Source: Acidimicrobiia bacterium (GTDB taxonomy: Bacteria; Actinomycetota; Acidimicrobiia; Acidimicrobiales; SZUA-35). From it: DNA of 6,744 nucleotides. The DNA is taken from NCBI GenBank assembly GCA_029857855.1, contig JAOUGG010000134.1:1-6744 (forward strand), read 5' to 3'. Below, one piece after another: positions 1 through 6,009 of this stretch. Below the pieces are notes generated by a model. It searched no databases. It saw nothing but the letters and a program-made list of their open reading frames with translations, and had not been told where the DNA came from. The translations under genes and the position numbers were made by a program. The stretch's first letter is position 1; each line of letters begins with the position of its first letter.

Positions 1-423
1 ATGGCCCGGTGTCTCGTCCCACCAGACCGAGGCATCACACGTCAGCGCCGGCTCTGCGTGGCGATTGCCTCGCTGTTCGAAGACGACCACATCGCGATCG
101 TCGAGCAACGGGGATTCCGAGAGCCACCAGACGGAGTCGAGCGAGCTGTCGCCCGGTCCACCGGCGGTGAAGACAACCGGATCCGGCGCGGTGTCCTCGC
201 TGCGGCTCCGCAGAATGATGTAGGGCAGCCGGATCTGCCGGCCGCCGGGCTCATTGTAGTTTTCCGGCACGACCAGCTCACCACAATCGATGCCGACCGA
301 ATCGGGAACGGCGATCGGGCATTCGGTCGGACGGGTCCGCTCGCTGTCAGGGCCCGACCCAGAGAAGAGCAACCCGAGAAACGCTGTAGCCACCAACAAC
401 TTGAGCACGAGTCGATCGAGCAC
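1..423 (-). CDS. Secreted alpha/beta hydrolase, TAP-like peptidase family (partial, N-terminal 141 residues)
   Basis: The gene reads leftward from a GTG at 423 and is still open at base 1, so only the first 141 residues are visible; family members usually have roughly 450-500. An AGGAGG lies six bases before the GTG, which fixes the start. Residues 1-24 look like a signal peptide: a short basic start (Arg4, Lys8) and then a hydrophobic run ending in LLFSGSG. The mature part has Cys35 and Cys47, a possible disulfide. It then shows the strand-and-turn VVFTAGGPG (residues 83-91), the oxyanion-hole motif of prolyl/tripeptidyl aminopeptidase-like hydrolases, and DVVVFEQRG (111-119), the usual strand before the nucleophile elbow. 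The catalytic Ser, Asp and His lie outside the window. Family knowledge suggests an exported peptidase or esterase; the substrate cannot be told. It is divergent from fhs and has no visible link to C1 metabolism. The position after SG, where lipoprotein homologues would have Cys, is Ser23. Confidence 0.85.
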   Translation of the reverse strand, partial: MLDRLVLKLLVATAFLGLLFSGSGPDSERTRPTECPIAVPDSVGIDCGELVVPENYNEPGGRQIRLPYIILRSRSEDTAPDPVVFTAGGPGDSSLDSVWWLSESPLLDDRDVVVFEQRGNRHAEPALTCDASVWWDETPGH

Positions 424-558
424 CCGGCACCTCCTCAGGGGTCAGCTTCAACGATGGTCCGGAGGGGCGGAAGGGCATTGCGTCCCGCCCGCAGCGGGGT
501 CGCCACTCGCCCGGCACGGTGATGCCCGAATCGACCCGAAATTGCCCGCACGCCGATC

Positions 559-587
559 TGGACCCGAACAGCTCTGTTCTGTATAGT
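559..587 (+). promoter_or_regulatory. Predicted sigma70-type promoter of the fhs-metF operon
   Basis: TGGACC at 559-564 (4 of 6 matches to TTGACA) and TATAGT at 582-587 (5 of 6 to TATAAT) are separated by 17 bases. The spacer contains a perfect inverted repeat, GAACAG (566-571) and CTGTTC (574-579), two bases apart, which could be an operator. The -10 box lies inside the first copy of an 18-bp tandem repeat. Transcription would start near 594 and leave a leader of about 170 bases before the preferred fhs start. This is a prediction from sequence only. Confidence 0.5.
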
Positions 588-612
588 GGAATCGTTCTGC
601 ATCGTGGAATCC
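577..612 (+). repeat. Tandem 18-bp direct repeat overlapping the fhs -10 box (operator-like)
   Basis: Two adjacent 18-base units, 577-594 and 595-612, match at 15 of 18 positions. Their first 15 bases are TTCTGTATAGTGGAA and TTCTGCATCGTGGAA, each a degenerate palindrome with TTC and GAA ends around a central AT. The repeat covers the -10 box and the likely transcription start, a common place for a repressor to bind. A related 15-mer lies at 5081-5095 before the corrinoid protein gene. Palindromes with TTCC/GGAA-like ends are known for IclR-family regulators, but no regulator gene is present, so that assignment is only a guess. Confidence 0.55.
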
Positions 613-640
613 AGGAGGAAGCCGGGCACTGAGGCCGGAT

Positions 641-676
641 CCGCCTGGTCGGACCCGTCGGGCCGCAACCAGGCGG
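641..676 (+). promoter_or_regulatory. Strong hairpin in the fhs mRNA leader
   Basis: CCGCCTGGT (641-649) and ACCAGGCGG (668-676) are perfect 9-base complements. Inside, CGG (650-652) pairs with CCG (663-665) and CCC (654-656) with GGG (660-662), leaving a GTC loop, one bulged A at 653 and two unpaired bases at 666-667. The total is about 15 base pairs. No T-run follows, so it does not look like a simple terminator. It sits between the predicted promoter and the fhs start, where it could act on translation, attenuation or mRNA stability. The loop side resembles a hairpin before the MFS gene. It matches no riboswitch class I can recognise. Confidence 0.5.
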
Positions 677-764
677 CGAACAACGCACTGAAGAGAGTAA
701 AAAGGTTGTGATGGCAGCGGACCAGCAGGCCGCCGCCCGTCGACCACAAGAAACCGGAGACGAA

Positions 765-2462
765 GTGTCCTTTCCCACCGACCTTGCGATCGCCAAGGCA
801 GCACATCTCAAGCCCCTCACCGAGATCGCCGAAGCGTCAGGTATCCCCACCGAACTCCTCGAGCCATACGGCTCCGGTGCGGCCAAGATCAAGCTCGATG
901 CCATCGAGGCGATGTCGGATCGCCCGAGGGCCAAATACGTCGTGGTCTCTGCCATCACCCCGACCCCTCTGGGTGAGGGCAAGACCACGACTACTGTCGG
1001 TCTGGGACAGGCGTTCCAGCACATCGGCTCGTCGGCCACCATCGCCATCAGGCAGCCGTCGATGGGCCCGACGTTCGGCATCAAGGGCGGCGCCGCCGGC
1101 GGCGGCTACTCCCAGGTGGTGCCGATGGAGTTGTTCAACCTCCACCTCACCGGCGACATGCACGCAGTGACGGCGGCCCACAACCTGTGCTCAGCCATGC
1201 TCGACGCCCACCTCTACCATGGCAACGAGTCGGGCATCGATGTGCACAACATCACGTGGCGCCGTGTGCTCGATGTCAACGACCGGGCGCTGCGCAACGC
1301 GGTGATCGGTCTGGGCGGGCGCCTCGACGGAGTACCCCGAGAAACGGGATTCGACATCACCGCCGCCTCCGAGGTCATGGCCGCGCTGGCCCTGTGCTCC
1401 TCGCTGCAGGATCTACGGGCCCGGATGGGCCGCATCGTGCTGGGCTACACACCCGACGGCACTCCGGTCACCGCCGAGGAGATCGGCGCGGCCGGCGCTA
1501 TGACCGTCATCCTCAAGGAGGCGATCAAGCCGAACCTGATGCAGACGCTCGAGAACACGGCTGCCCTCGTCCACACCGGCCCCTTCGGGAACATCGCCAC
1601 CGGCAACTCGTCGATCGTGGCCGACCAGGTCGGTATCCACATGAACGAATTCCTCCTCACCGAGGCGGGCTTCGGGGCCGACATGGGCGCCGAGCGGTTC
1701 TTCAACATCAAGTGCCGTTATTCGGGCATCGCCCCCGACGCCGCCGTTCTCGTCGCCACCGTCCGGGGACTGAAGGCCCACTCCGGCAACCACAACATCG
1801 TGGCCGGCCGCCCGCTGCCCGAGGCCCTCCTGGTCGAGAACCCCGACGAGGTCCACCAGGGAGGCGCCAACCTCCGCAAGCAGCTGGAGAACATGAGGGT
1901 CCACGGCGTCACCCCGGTCGTGGCGATCAACGCCTTCCCCGGCGATCACGACGGCGACATTGCGGCCATCAAGGAGATCGCCACCGAGTACGGGGCCCGG
2001 GCCGCCGTCTCCACCCACTTCGCCGACGGCGGCAAGGGTGCAGCCGAGCTGGCCACCGCGGTCAAGGAGGCCGCCGAAGAGGAGTCGAACTTCTCGGTTC
2101 TGTACCCCGACGAGATGCCGCTTCGGGACAAGATCCGCACCGTGGCCGAGAAGGTCTACGGCGCGGACGGTGTCGAGTTCTCGCCCGCGGCGTCCAAGCA
2201 GATCGACACCTACGAGGCCGCAGGCTTCGGCAACCTCCCCGTCTGCATCGCCAAGACCCATCTCTCCATCTCGTCCGATCCGAAGCTGAAGGGCGCCCCG
2301 ACCGGCTGGACCCTGCCGGTGCGGGAGGTCCGGGCCTCGGTGGGCGCAGGATTCGTCTACCCCATCTGCGGCGACATGCGTACCATGCCCGGCCTCGGCA
2401 AGAATCCGGCGGCCATGTCGATCGACATCGACGAGAACGGCGAGATCGTCGGGCTCAGCTGA
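765..2462 (+). CDS. fhs: Formate-tetrahydrofolate ligase (formyltetrahydrofolate synthetase)
   Basis: This enzyme joins formate and tetrahydrofolate to 10-formyl-THF using ATP, in the cytoplasm; in methyl-group oxidation it can run backwards and yield formate and ATP. From the GTG at 765 the protein has 565 residues, near the family's usual 555-560. It opens with SFPTDLAIAKAAHLKPLTEI, as expected for the family. TPLGEGKTTTT (residues 67-77) is the ATP-binding loop. A glycine-rich segment (about 107-131) ends in FNLHLTGD, and the C-terminus is the typical IDENGEIVGLS. GGAGA at 756-760 sits four bases before the GTG. The frame stays open to a GTG at 708 and an ATG at 711 behind a weaker AAAAGG, so a 583- or 584-residue form is possible but less like the family. 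The next gene begins 57 bases downstream on the same strand and is probably co-transcribed. The leader hairpin and the promoter repeat suggest regulation. Confidence 0.96.
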   Translation: MSFPTDLAIAKAAHLKPLTEIAEASGIPTELLEPYGSGAAKIKLDAIEAMSDRPRAKYVVVSAITPTPLGEGKTTTTVGLGQAFQHIGSSATIAIRQPSMGPTFGIKGGAAGGGYSQVVPMELFNLHLTGDMHAVTAAHNLCSAMLDAHLYHGNESGIDVHNITWRRVLDVNDRALRNAVIGLGGRLDGVPRETGFDITAASEVMAALALCSSLQDLRARMGRIVLGYTPDGTPVTAEEIGAAGAMTVILKEAIKPNLMQTLENTAALVHTGPFGNIATGNSSIVADQVGIHMNEFLLTEAGFGADMGAERFFNIKCRYSGIAPDAAVLVATVRGLKAHSGNHNIVAGRPLPEALLVENPDEVHQGGANLRKQLENMRVHGVTPVVAINAFPGDHDGDIAAIKEIATEYGARAAVSTHFADGGKGAAELATAVKEAAEEESNFSVLYPDEMPLRDKIRTVAEKVYGADGVEFSPAASKQIDTYEAAGFGNLPVCIAKTHLSISSDPKLKGAPTGWTLPVREVRASVGAGFVYPICGDMRTMPGLGKNPAAMSIDIDENGEIVGLS

Positions 2463-2519
2463 TCGCTCGATAGACGCCACTCACAACACCAGTCCAATCC
2501 ACGAAAGCCAGGAGCCCTC

Positions 2520-3392
2520 ATGCTCAACCGGAGCAGGATCACCTCGCACGAATCGTCGGCCGATGCCGAACACCGCAGGAACCTGATCGCCAATCTCACC
2601 TTCGAGGTGGTGCCGCTGTCGAGCCTTGACGCCGCGATCGAGGCGCTCCCGCCGGCCTCCAAGGTGTCGGTGACCTGTTCGCCGGTCAAGGGCATCGCCG
2701 CCACCATGGAGCTGACCGAGCAGATCCGCAATCTCGGCCACGAGGCGATCCCGCACATCGCCGCCCGGATGGTGGAGAGCAAGCCGCACGTTACCGAGAT
2801 CGCCAACTGGCTGCGCACCGAGCAGATCGGCCGCATGTTCCTCGTCGGCGGTGACGCCGATCCGCCCCACGGCCCCTACGCGGCTGCCGTCGACTTTCTC
2901 GCCGACCTTCTCGATGCCGGTCCCGAGCTGCACACCGTCGGCGTCACGTCCTACCCGGACGGCCACGTCGCCATCGCCGGCGATGCCCTCCACCGGGCGC
3001 TCATCCGCAAGCAGCAGGTCCTGGCCGAGGCAGGGGTGCGTGGCTATGCCAGCACCCAGATGTGCTTCAACCCGAATCGCATCGTGTCGTGGATCGAACA
3101 GGAACGGGCGAATGGCATGGATCTGCCGATCCACCTGGGTATCCCCGGCGTCATCGACCGGGCCAAACTGATGACGATGGGCGCCCGCCTCGGTATCGGG
3201 GCGTCGCTCGGCTACCTCAAGAAGAACCGCAGGGCGATCACCAAACTGGTGACGATGACACATTACGACCCCAACGACCTCCTGGAGCCGCTCTCGCCGC
3301 ACCTCACAAGGTTGGACGTCGAGGATCTGCACTGCTTCACCTTCAACCAGGTGGAGGCCACCGAGGCCTGGCGTCAGACCCACCTCGACTGA
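2520..3392 (+). CDS. metF: Methylenetetrahydrofolate reductase family protein
   Basis: MTHFR interconverts 5,10-methylene-THF and 5-methyl-THF with FAD in a TIM barrel. The 290-residue product matches the single-domain bacterial form in length. Visible motifs are FEVVPL (28-33, with Glu29 in the place of the catalytic Glu of the FEFFPP motif), PHIAARM (78-84), LVGGDADPPHGPY (108-120), STQMCFNP (178-185) and PIHLGIPG (203-210). CFTFN (272-276) closes the barrel. The departures from FEFFPP suggest a branch distant from E. coli MetF; I recall relatives in clusters for demethylation of amines and betaines, where methyl-THF is oxidised, but this is from memory. The start is firm: AGGAG at 2510-2514 lies five bases before the ATG. 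It follows fhs with no promoter that I can see in the 57-base gap, so the two probably share a transcript. A hairpin spans its stop codon. Confidence 0.9.
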   Translation: MLNRSRITSHESSADAEHRRNLIANLTFEVVPLSSLDAAIEALPPASKVSVTCSPVKGIAATMELTEQIRNLGHEAIPHIAARMVESKPHVTEIANWLRTEQIGRMFLVGGDADPPHGPYAAAVDFLADLLDAGPELHTVGVTSYPDGHVAIAGDALHRALIRKQQVLAEAGVRGYASTQMCFNPNRIVSWIEQERANGMDLPIHLGIPGVIDRAKLMTMGARLGIGASLGYLKKNRRAITKLVTMTHYDPNDLLEPLSPHLTRLDVEDLHCFTFNQVEATEAWRQTHLD

Positions 3393-3406
3393 ACGCGGGG
3401 TCTGAC
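3373..3406 (+). terminator. Candidate terminator hairpin spanning the metF stop codon
   Basis: GTCAGACCC (3373-3381) and GGGTCTGAC (3398-3406) are perfect 9-base inverted repeats with a 16-base loop holding the metF TGA (3390-3392). There is no T-run after it, so it is not a classical intrinsic terminator. High-GC bacteria often lack the T-run, and its position at the operon end fits termination or protection of the 3' end. Confidence 0.4.
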
Positions 3407-3693
3407 CGGCACTCCGCACCGCCCCGTCTCGCCGACAGCCGGTTCCCTCCTGTTCTGCGCGTACCGCGCGCCGTCAGCGACGCGGGACACGCGCACAACC
3501 CCGGTGGGAACGGCCGATGGTGAGACCGTCGCTGGGAACCTGCCAAGGATGGGCCATCAACGGGCGGGAGCCGACTTTCGTCGTATCGCGCGCCAAACGC
3601 CGAGTCGTGAGCGATACGGTTCGGGGTCGGACACCCGTCCGCAGTCCTCGAAACCGAACGCCATCAGGCGCCTCGCACGAAAGCACGCTGAGT
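3393..3693. other. Intergenic region and probable leader before the MFS gene
   Basis: The MFS frame is open back to an ATG at 3517, but the residues it would encode (about 59 before the TTG at 3694) are basic, low in hydrophobic content and unlike any family N-terminus. The same DNA contains an inverted repeat, CGTATCGC (3582-3589) and GCGATACG (3611-3618), a possible -10 box TACGGT (3615-3620), and a composite hairpin at 3617-3656. I therefore read it as a promoter and untranslated leader. A short GCGCG-TAC-CGCGC hairpin lies at 3457-3469. I see no other gene on either strand. Confidence 0.55.
3617..3656 (+). promoter_or_regulatory. Composite hairpin in the MFS gene leader
   Basis: The outer stem pairs CGGTTCGGGG (3617-3626) with CCTCGAAACCG (3646-3656), leaving one bulged A at 3651 and one G-T pair. 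An inner perfect stem, CGGAC (3628-3632) with GTCCG (3637-3641), closes on an ACCC loop. The inner sequence GGTCGGAC, CCCGTC and CGCA is close to the inner part of the fhs leader hairpin, although the outer stems differ. Its location just before the preferred TTG start suggests a regulatory leader. If translation starts at 3517 instead, this would be coding sequence. Confidence 0.45.
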
Positions 3694-5007
3694 TTGGACT
3701 CCGACCACACGACGGGCGCGGCGATTCCCACCGCGGATGAGACCAGCGAACTCGGGCCGCTGATCCCGGCCTCCAACACCGCCGCCGCGGCGTGGGCGCT
3801 GTTCACCGGCATCGGCCTGATGATGATCGGCAACGGCCTGCAGGGAACCCTCGTCGGCATTCGTTCCGAGCAGGCGGGTTTCGGCACCAACACCATCGGC
3901 ATCGTGATGAGCGGCTACTTCGTCGGCATTCTCGTGGGAAGCCGGGCCGCCACCAAGGCACTCAGATCGGTCGGCCACATCCGGGTGTTCGCCGCCCTGG
4001 CGTCGCTCGCCTCGACGGCCACCCTCGTTTACCTCCTGACCGTCAATCCGGTGGCCTGGGGCCTGATGCGTTTCGCCATGGGCTTCTGCATGGCCGGGTT
4101 GTACGTGGTGGCCGAGTCGTGGATCAACGACCTGGCCACCAACGCCAACCGTGGGCGCATGCTCGCTTTCTACATGGTGGTGTCGATGGGCGGGTTCGCC
4201 GTCGGGCAGCTCCTCCTCAACATTCCGGATCGCACCGGCGTCCAGCTGTTCCTCATCTCGTCGGTCCTGATCTCGCTGGCCCTGGTGCCGACGTCGCTTT
4301 CCGCGTCGAGTTCGCCGCCAACGCTGACCCCCGACATCATGTCGATCCGGGATCTGGCGGCGATCGTGCCGACGGGCATCGTGGTCTCCGTACTCGTCGG
4401 GATGGCCAACGGCGCACTCATCGGCATGGGTGCCGTGTACGCCACCCGGGCCGGGCTCGGCCCCGGGGAGGTTTCGCTCTTCATGGGGGCACCCATGATC
4501 GGCGGCGTCATCGGCCAGTTCCCCGTCGGCCTCCTGGCCGACCGCTTCCCGAGACGGCCCATCATGATCGCGCTGGGCTTCATCGCCGCCGTCGCGGCGA
4601 CCGCGCTGCTGATCGTCGACTCCGGCTCCGTCCCCGGCTACTTGTTGATGTTCATCATCGGCACCTGCACGTTCCCGCTCTACTCACTCTCGATCGCCTA
4701 CACCAACGACTGGATCCAGCCGGAACAGATCCTCGGAGCAAGCGCCGCCCTGGTCACCACCAATGCCGTCGGTGCCACCGTCGGTCCCTTTCTCGCCACA
4801 GTTCTGATGAACACGTTCGGTCCACCGCAGTACTTCGTCTCGCTCATCATCACCCACGCCGCCGTCGGCCTGTACGTGGTCTACCGGGTTCTGACCAAAC
4901 CCGGTTCGATGATCCCCCGGCCGAAGGATTTTCGACCGTACCCGGCCCGAGCCTCGGCGGTCGCGGTCTTTCTCCTACCCCGTCGAACCCGACGCAACGG
5001 AGCGTGA
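3694..5007 (+). CDS. MFS transporter, YcaD-like family
   Basis: This is an inner-membrane major facilitator with about 12 hydrophobic segments, the first near residues 32-55 of the 437-residue form. WALFTGIGLMMIGNGLQGTL (34-53) and ESWINDLATNANRGRMLAFY (141-160) are hallmarks of the YcaD group. GSRAATKALRSVGHIRVF (82-99) fits the loop between helices 2 and 3. GLLADRFPRRP (279-289) is the repeated MFS motif A between helices 8 and 9. The substrate is unknown. The start is uncertain: the frame is open from an ATG at 3517 (496 residues), with a GTG at 3607 and a TTG at 3694. I prefer 3694 because homologues begin shortly before the first helix and because the upstream DNA forms a hairpin, but no start has a strong ribosome-binding site. 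The C-terminus after residue 402 is basic and looks disordered. Its place between C1 genes hints at uptake or export of a related compound, but nothing in the sequence proves this. Confidence 0.88.
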   Translation: MDSDHTTGAAIPTADETSELGPLIPASNTAAAAWALFTGIGLMMIGNGLQGTLVGIRSEQAGFGTNTIGIVMSGYFVGILVGSRAATKALRSVGHIRVFAALASLASTATLVYLLTVNPVAWGLMRFAMGFCMAGLYVVAESWINDLATNANRGRMLAFYMVVSMGGFAVGQLLLNIPDRTGVQLFLISSVLISLALVPTSLSASSSPPTLTPDIMSIRDLAAIVPTGIVVSVLVGMANGALIGMGAVYATRAGLGPGEVSLFMGAPMIGGVIGQFPVGLLADRFPRRPIMIALGFIAAVAATALLIVDSGSVPGYLLMFIIGTCTFPLYSLSIAYTNDWIQPEQILGASAALVTTNAVGATVGPFLATVLMNTFGPPQYFVSLIITHAAVGLYVVYRVLTKPGSMIPRPKDFRPYPARASAVAVFLLPRRTRRNGA

Positions 5008-5281
5008 ACAAGTCTCGGAGTTTGGGCGTCCGGCGGCCACTTCGCTCTGGATTTCCGGTCGGTTTCATGATACGGTACAGTTCCACATCGTGGCACAGAG
5101 GCCTTTCGGCGATTCCGAGCGGTCGCCTGGCCCGGCCGGATCGTGCCGTAGCGGCGGACCCGGACCCCGTGGTCGTGCACGTCGATCCCGACGTCATGAA
5201 CATCCGCGGTCGAACCAGTACGCTTGACCAGAATTGCAGGAAAACGGTTGAACTCGTTTCGGGTTGTAGGGGAGAACGCCA
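5008..5281. other. Intergenic region before the corrinoid protein gene
   Basis: These 274 bases contain the operator-like palindrome (5081-5095) and a 6-bp hairpin ACGTCG-ATCC-CGACGT at 5179-5194. They end with the ribosome-binding site AGGGGAG (5268-5274), seven bases before the ATG at 5282. A TTGACC at 5224-5229 looks like a -35 box but has no matching -10 box. The conserved boxes of a cobalamin riboswitch are not seen. No protein gene is supported. Confidence 0.6.
5081..5095 (+). promoter_or_regulatory. Palindromic operator-like site before the corrinoid protein gene
   Basis: TTCCACATCGTGGCA has arms TTCCAC and GTGGCA that pair at 5 of 6 positions around ATC. It matches the second fhs promoter repeat unit (595-609) at 12 of 15 bases and the first at 10 of 15. 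A possible -10 box, TACGGT, lies just upstream at 5071-5076, within GATACGGT, which also occurs before the MFS gene (3613-3620). No good -35 box is seen. If this promoter is real, transcription would start at about the palindrome. Confidence 0.45.
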
Positions 5282-6004
5282 ATGTCTGACAATCAGACCG
5301 CCGATGCGGCGATCGACGACGAAGACGACATCGATCTTGCGTCGCTGAGTGACGAGGATCTTTGTGCCCAAATGCACGACGATCTCTACGACGGCCTGGC
5401 CGACGAGATCACCGACGGAACCAACATTCTGCTCGGTCGGGGTTGGTCGGCCGACAGGGTTTTGAACGAAGCCCTGGTCGAGGGGATGCGCATCGTCGGC
5501 ATCGACTTCCGCGACGGCATTCTCTTCGTACCCGAGGTGCTGCTCGCCGCCAATGCCATGAAGGCGGGCATGTTCATTCTCCGCCCGCTGCTGGCCGAGA
5601 CCGGGGCGGAGCCCATCGGCAAGATGGTCATCGGGACCGTGAAGGGCGACATCCACGACATCGGCAAGAATCTCGTTGCCATGATGATGGAAGGAGCCGG
5701 TTTCGAGGTGATCGATCTTGGCATCAACACCGATGTCGACGGCTTCCTCAACGCGCTGACCGAACACAAACCGGACATCCTCGGGATGTCGGCGTTGTTG
5801 ACGACGACGATGCCCTACATGAAGGTCGTCATCGACACCCTGATCGAGAAGGGCGTGCGGGAGGACTACATCGTGCTCGTCGGCGGTGCCCCCCTCAACG
5901 AGGAGTTCGGCGAGGCCATCGGCGCCAACGCCTATTGTCGTGACGCCGCGGTGGCCTCCGAGACCGCCACCAAGCTCGTGGCCGAGCGCCGAGCCGCGGC
6001 ATAG
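5282..6004 (+). CDS. Corrinoid protein of a cobalamin-dependent methyltransferase system (MtbC/MttC/MtgC-like)
   Basis: Proteins of this family carry a cobalamin cofactor that accepts a methyl group from a substrate-specific methyltransferase and gives it to a second one, here probably for tetrahydrofolate. The 240-residue product has an acidic N-terminal tail (1-28) and a helical cap domain (about 29-110). The Rossmann-like B12 domain (about 111-236) follows. GDIHDIGKN (122-130) contains the D-x-H-x-x-G signature, with His125 as the lower cobalt ligand. MSALLTTTMPYM (169-180) and VLVGGAP (198-204) bind the nucleotide tail. This domain order and length fit the small corrinoid proteins for methylamines, betaines and methanol rather than MetH. 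The ATG at 5282 has a good AGGGGAG site seven bases upstream. The DUF1638 gene follows five bases after the stop. The methyl donor cannot be decided because no methyltransferase gene is in the window. Confidence 0.94.
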   Translation: MSDNQTADAAIDDEDDIDLASLSDEDLCAQMHDDLYDGLADEITDGTNILLGRGWSADRVLNEALVEGMRIVGIDFRDGILFVPEVLLAANAMKAGMFILRPLLAETGAEPIGKMVIGTVKGDIHDIGKNLVAMMMEGAGFEVIDLGINTDVDGFLNALTEHKPDILGMSALLTTTMPYMKVVIDTLIEKGVREDYIVLVGGAPLNEEFGEAIGANAYCRDAAVASETATKLVAERRAAA

Positions 6005-6009
6005 CACCC

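Larger units (their letters stand above)
424..764. other. Divergent intergenic region between the hydrolase gene and fhs
   Basis: No convincing protein gene fills these 341 bases. The left part (424-558) holds the ribosome-binding site of the minus-strand hydrolase and should hold its promoter, though I see no clear boxes there. The right part holds the fhs promoter, the tandem repeat and the leader hairpin. An AGGAGG at 613-618 looks like a ribosome-binding site, but no ATG, GTG or TTG follows at a usable distance. In-frame GTG (708) and ATG (711) codons upstream of the preferred fhs start would encode a 19- or 18-residue extension unlike the family. Confidence 0.7.

Noticed and set aside
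1..522. Long plus-strand open frame over the left end
   Set aside because: The minus-strand frame starting at GTG 423 has a ribosome-binding site, a signal peptide and hydrolase motifs. The plus-strand reading is arginine- and proline-rich and matches nothing I know.
566..579. LexA (SOS) box in the fhs promoter
   Set aside because: GAAC and GTTC are separated by six bases, while the actinobacterial and Bacillus box has four. It is kept only as a generic inverted repeat.
613..691. Leader peptide after the AGGAGG at 613-618
   Set aside because: No ATG, GTG or TTG lies at a proper distance. A CTG at 629 would give only a short arginine-rich frame, and its DNA is better explained by the leader hairpin.
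1187..2480. Long plus- and minus-strand open frames inside fhs
   Set aside because: They are antisense or off-frame readings of a GC-rich conserved gene, with arginine- or aspartate-rich composition and no family motifs.
2481..3419. Minus-strand open frame opposite metF
   Set aside because: Off-frame shadow of the metF-family gene, which shows clear MTHFR motifs and a good ribosome-binding site.
5008..5281. Cobalamin riboswitch before the corrinoid gene
   Set aside because: A GCCACT-like string occurs at about 5035-5040, but the rest of the B12 box and the conserved core are not seen.
3792..6007. Long open frames in other phases across the MFS and corrinoid genes
   Set aside because: Their composition is dominated by Arg, His, Asp and Gly and they lack start signals; the transporter and corrinoid frames explain the DNA.
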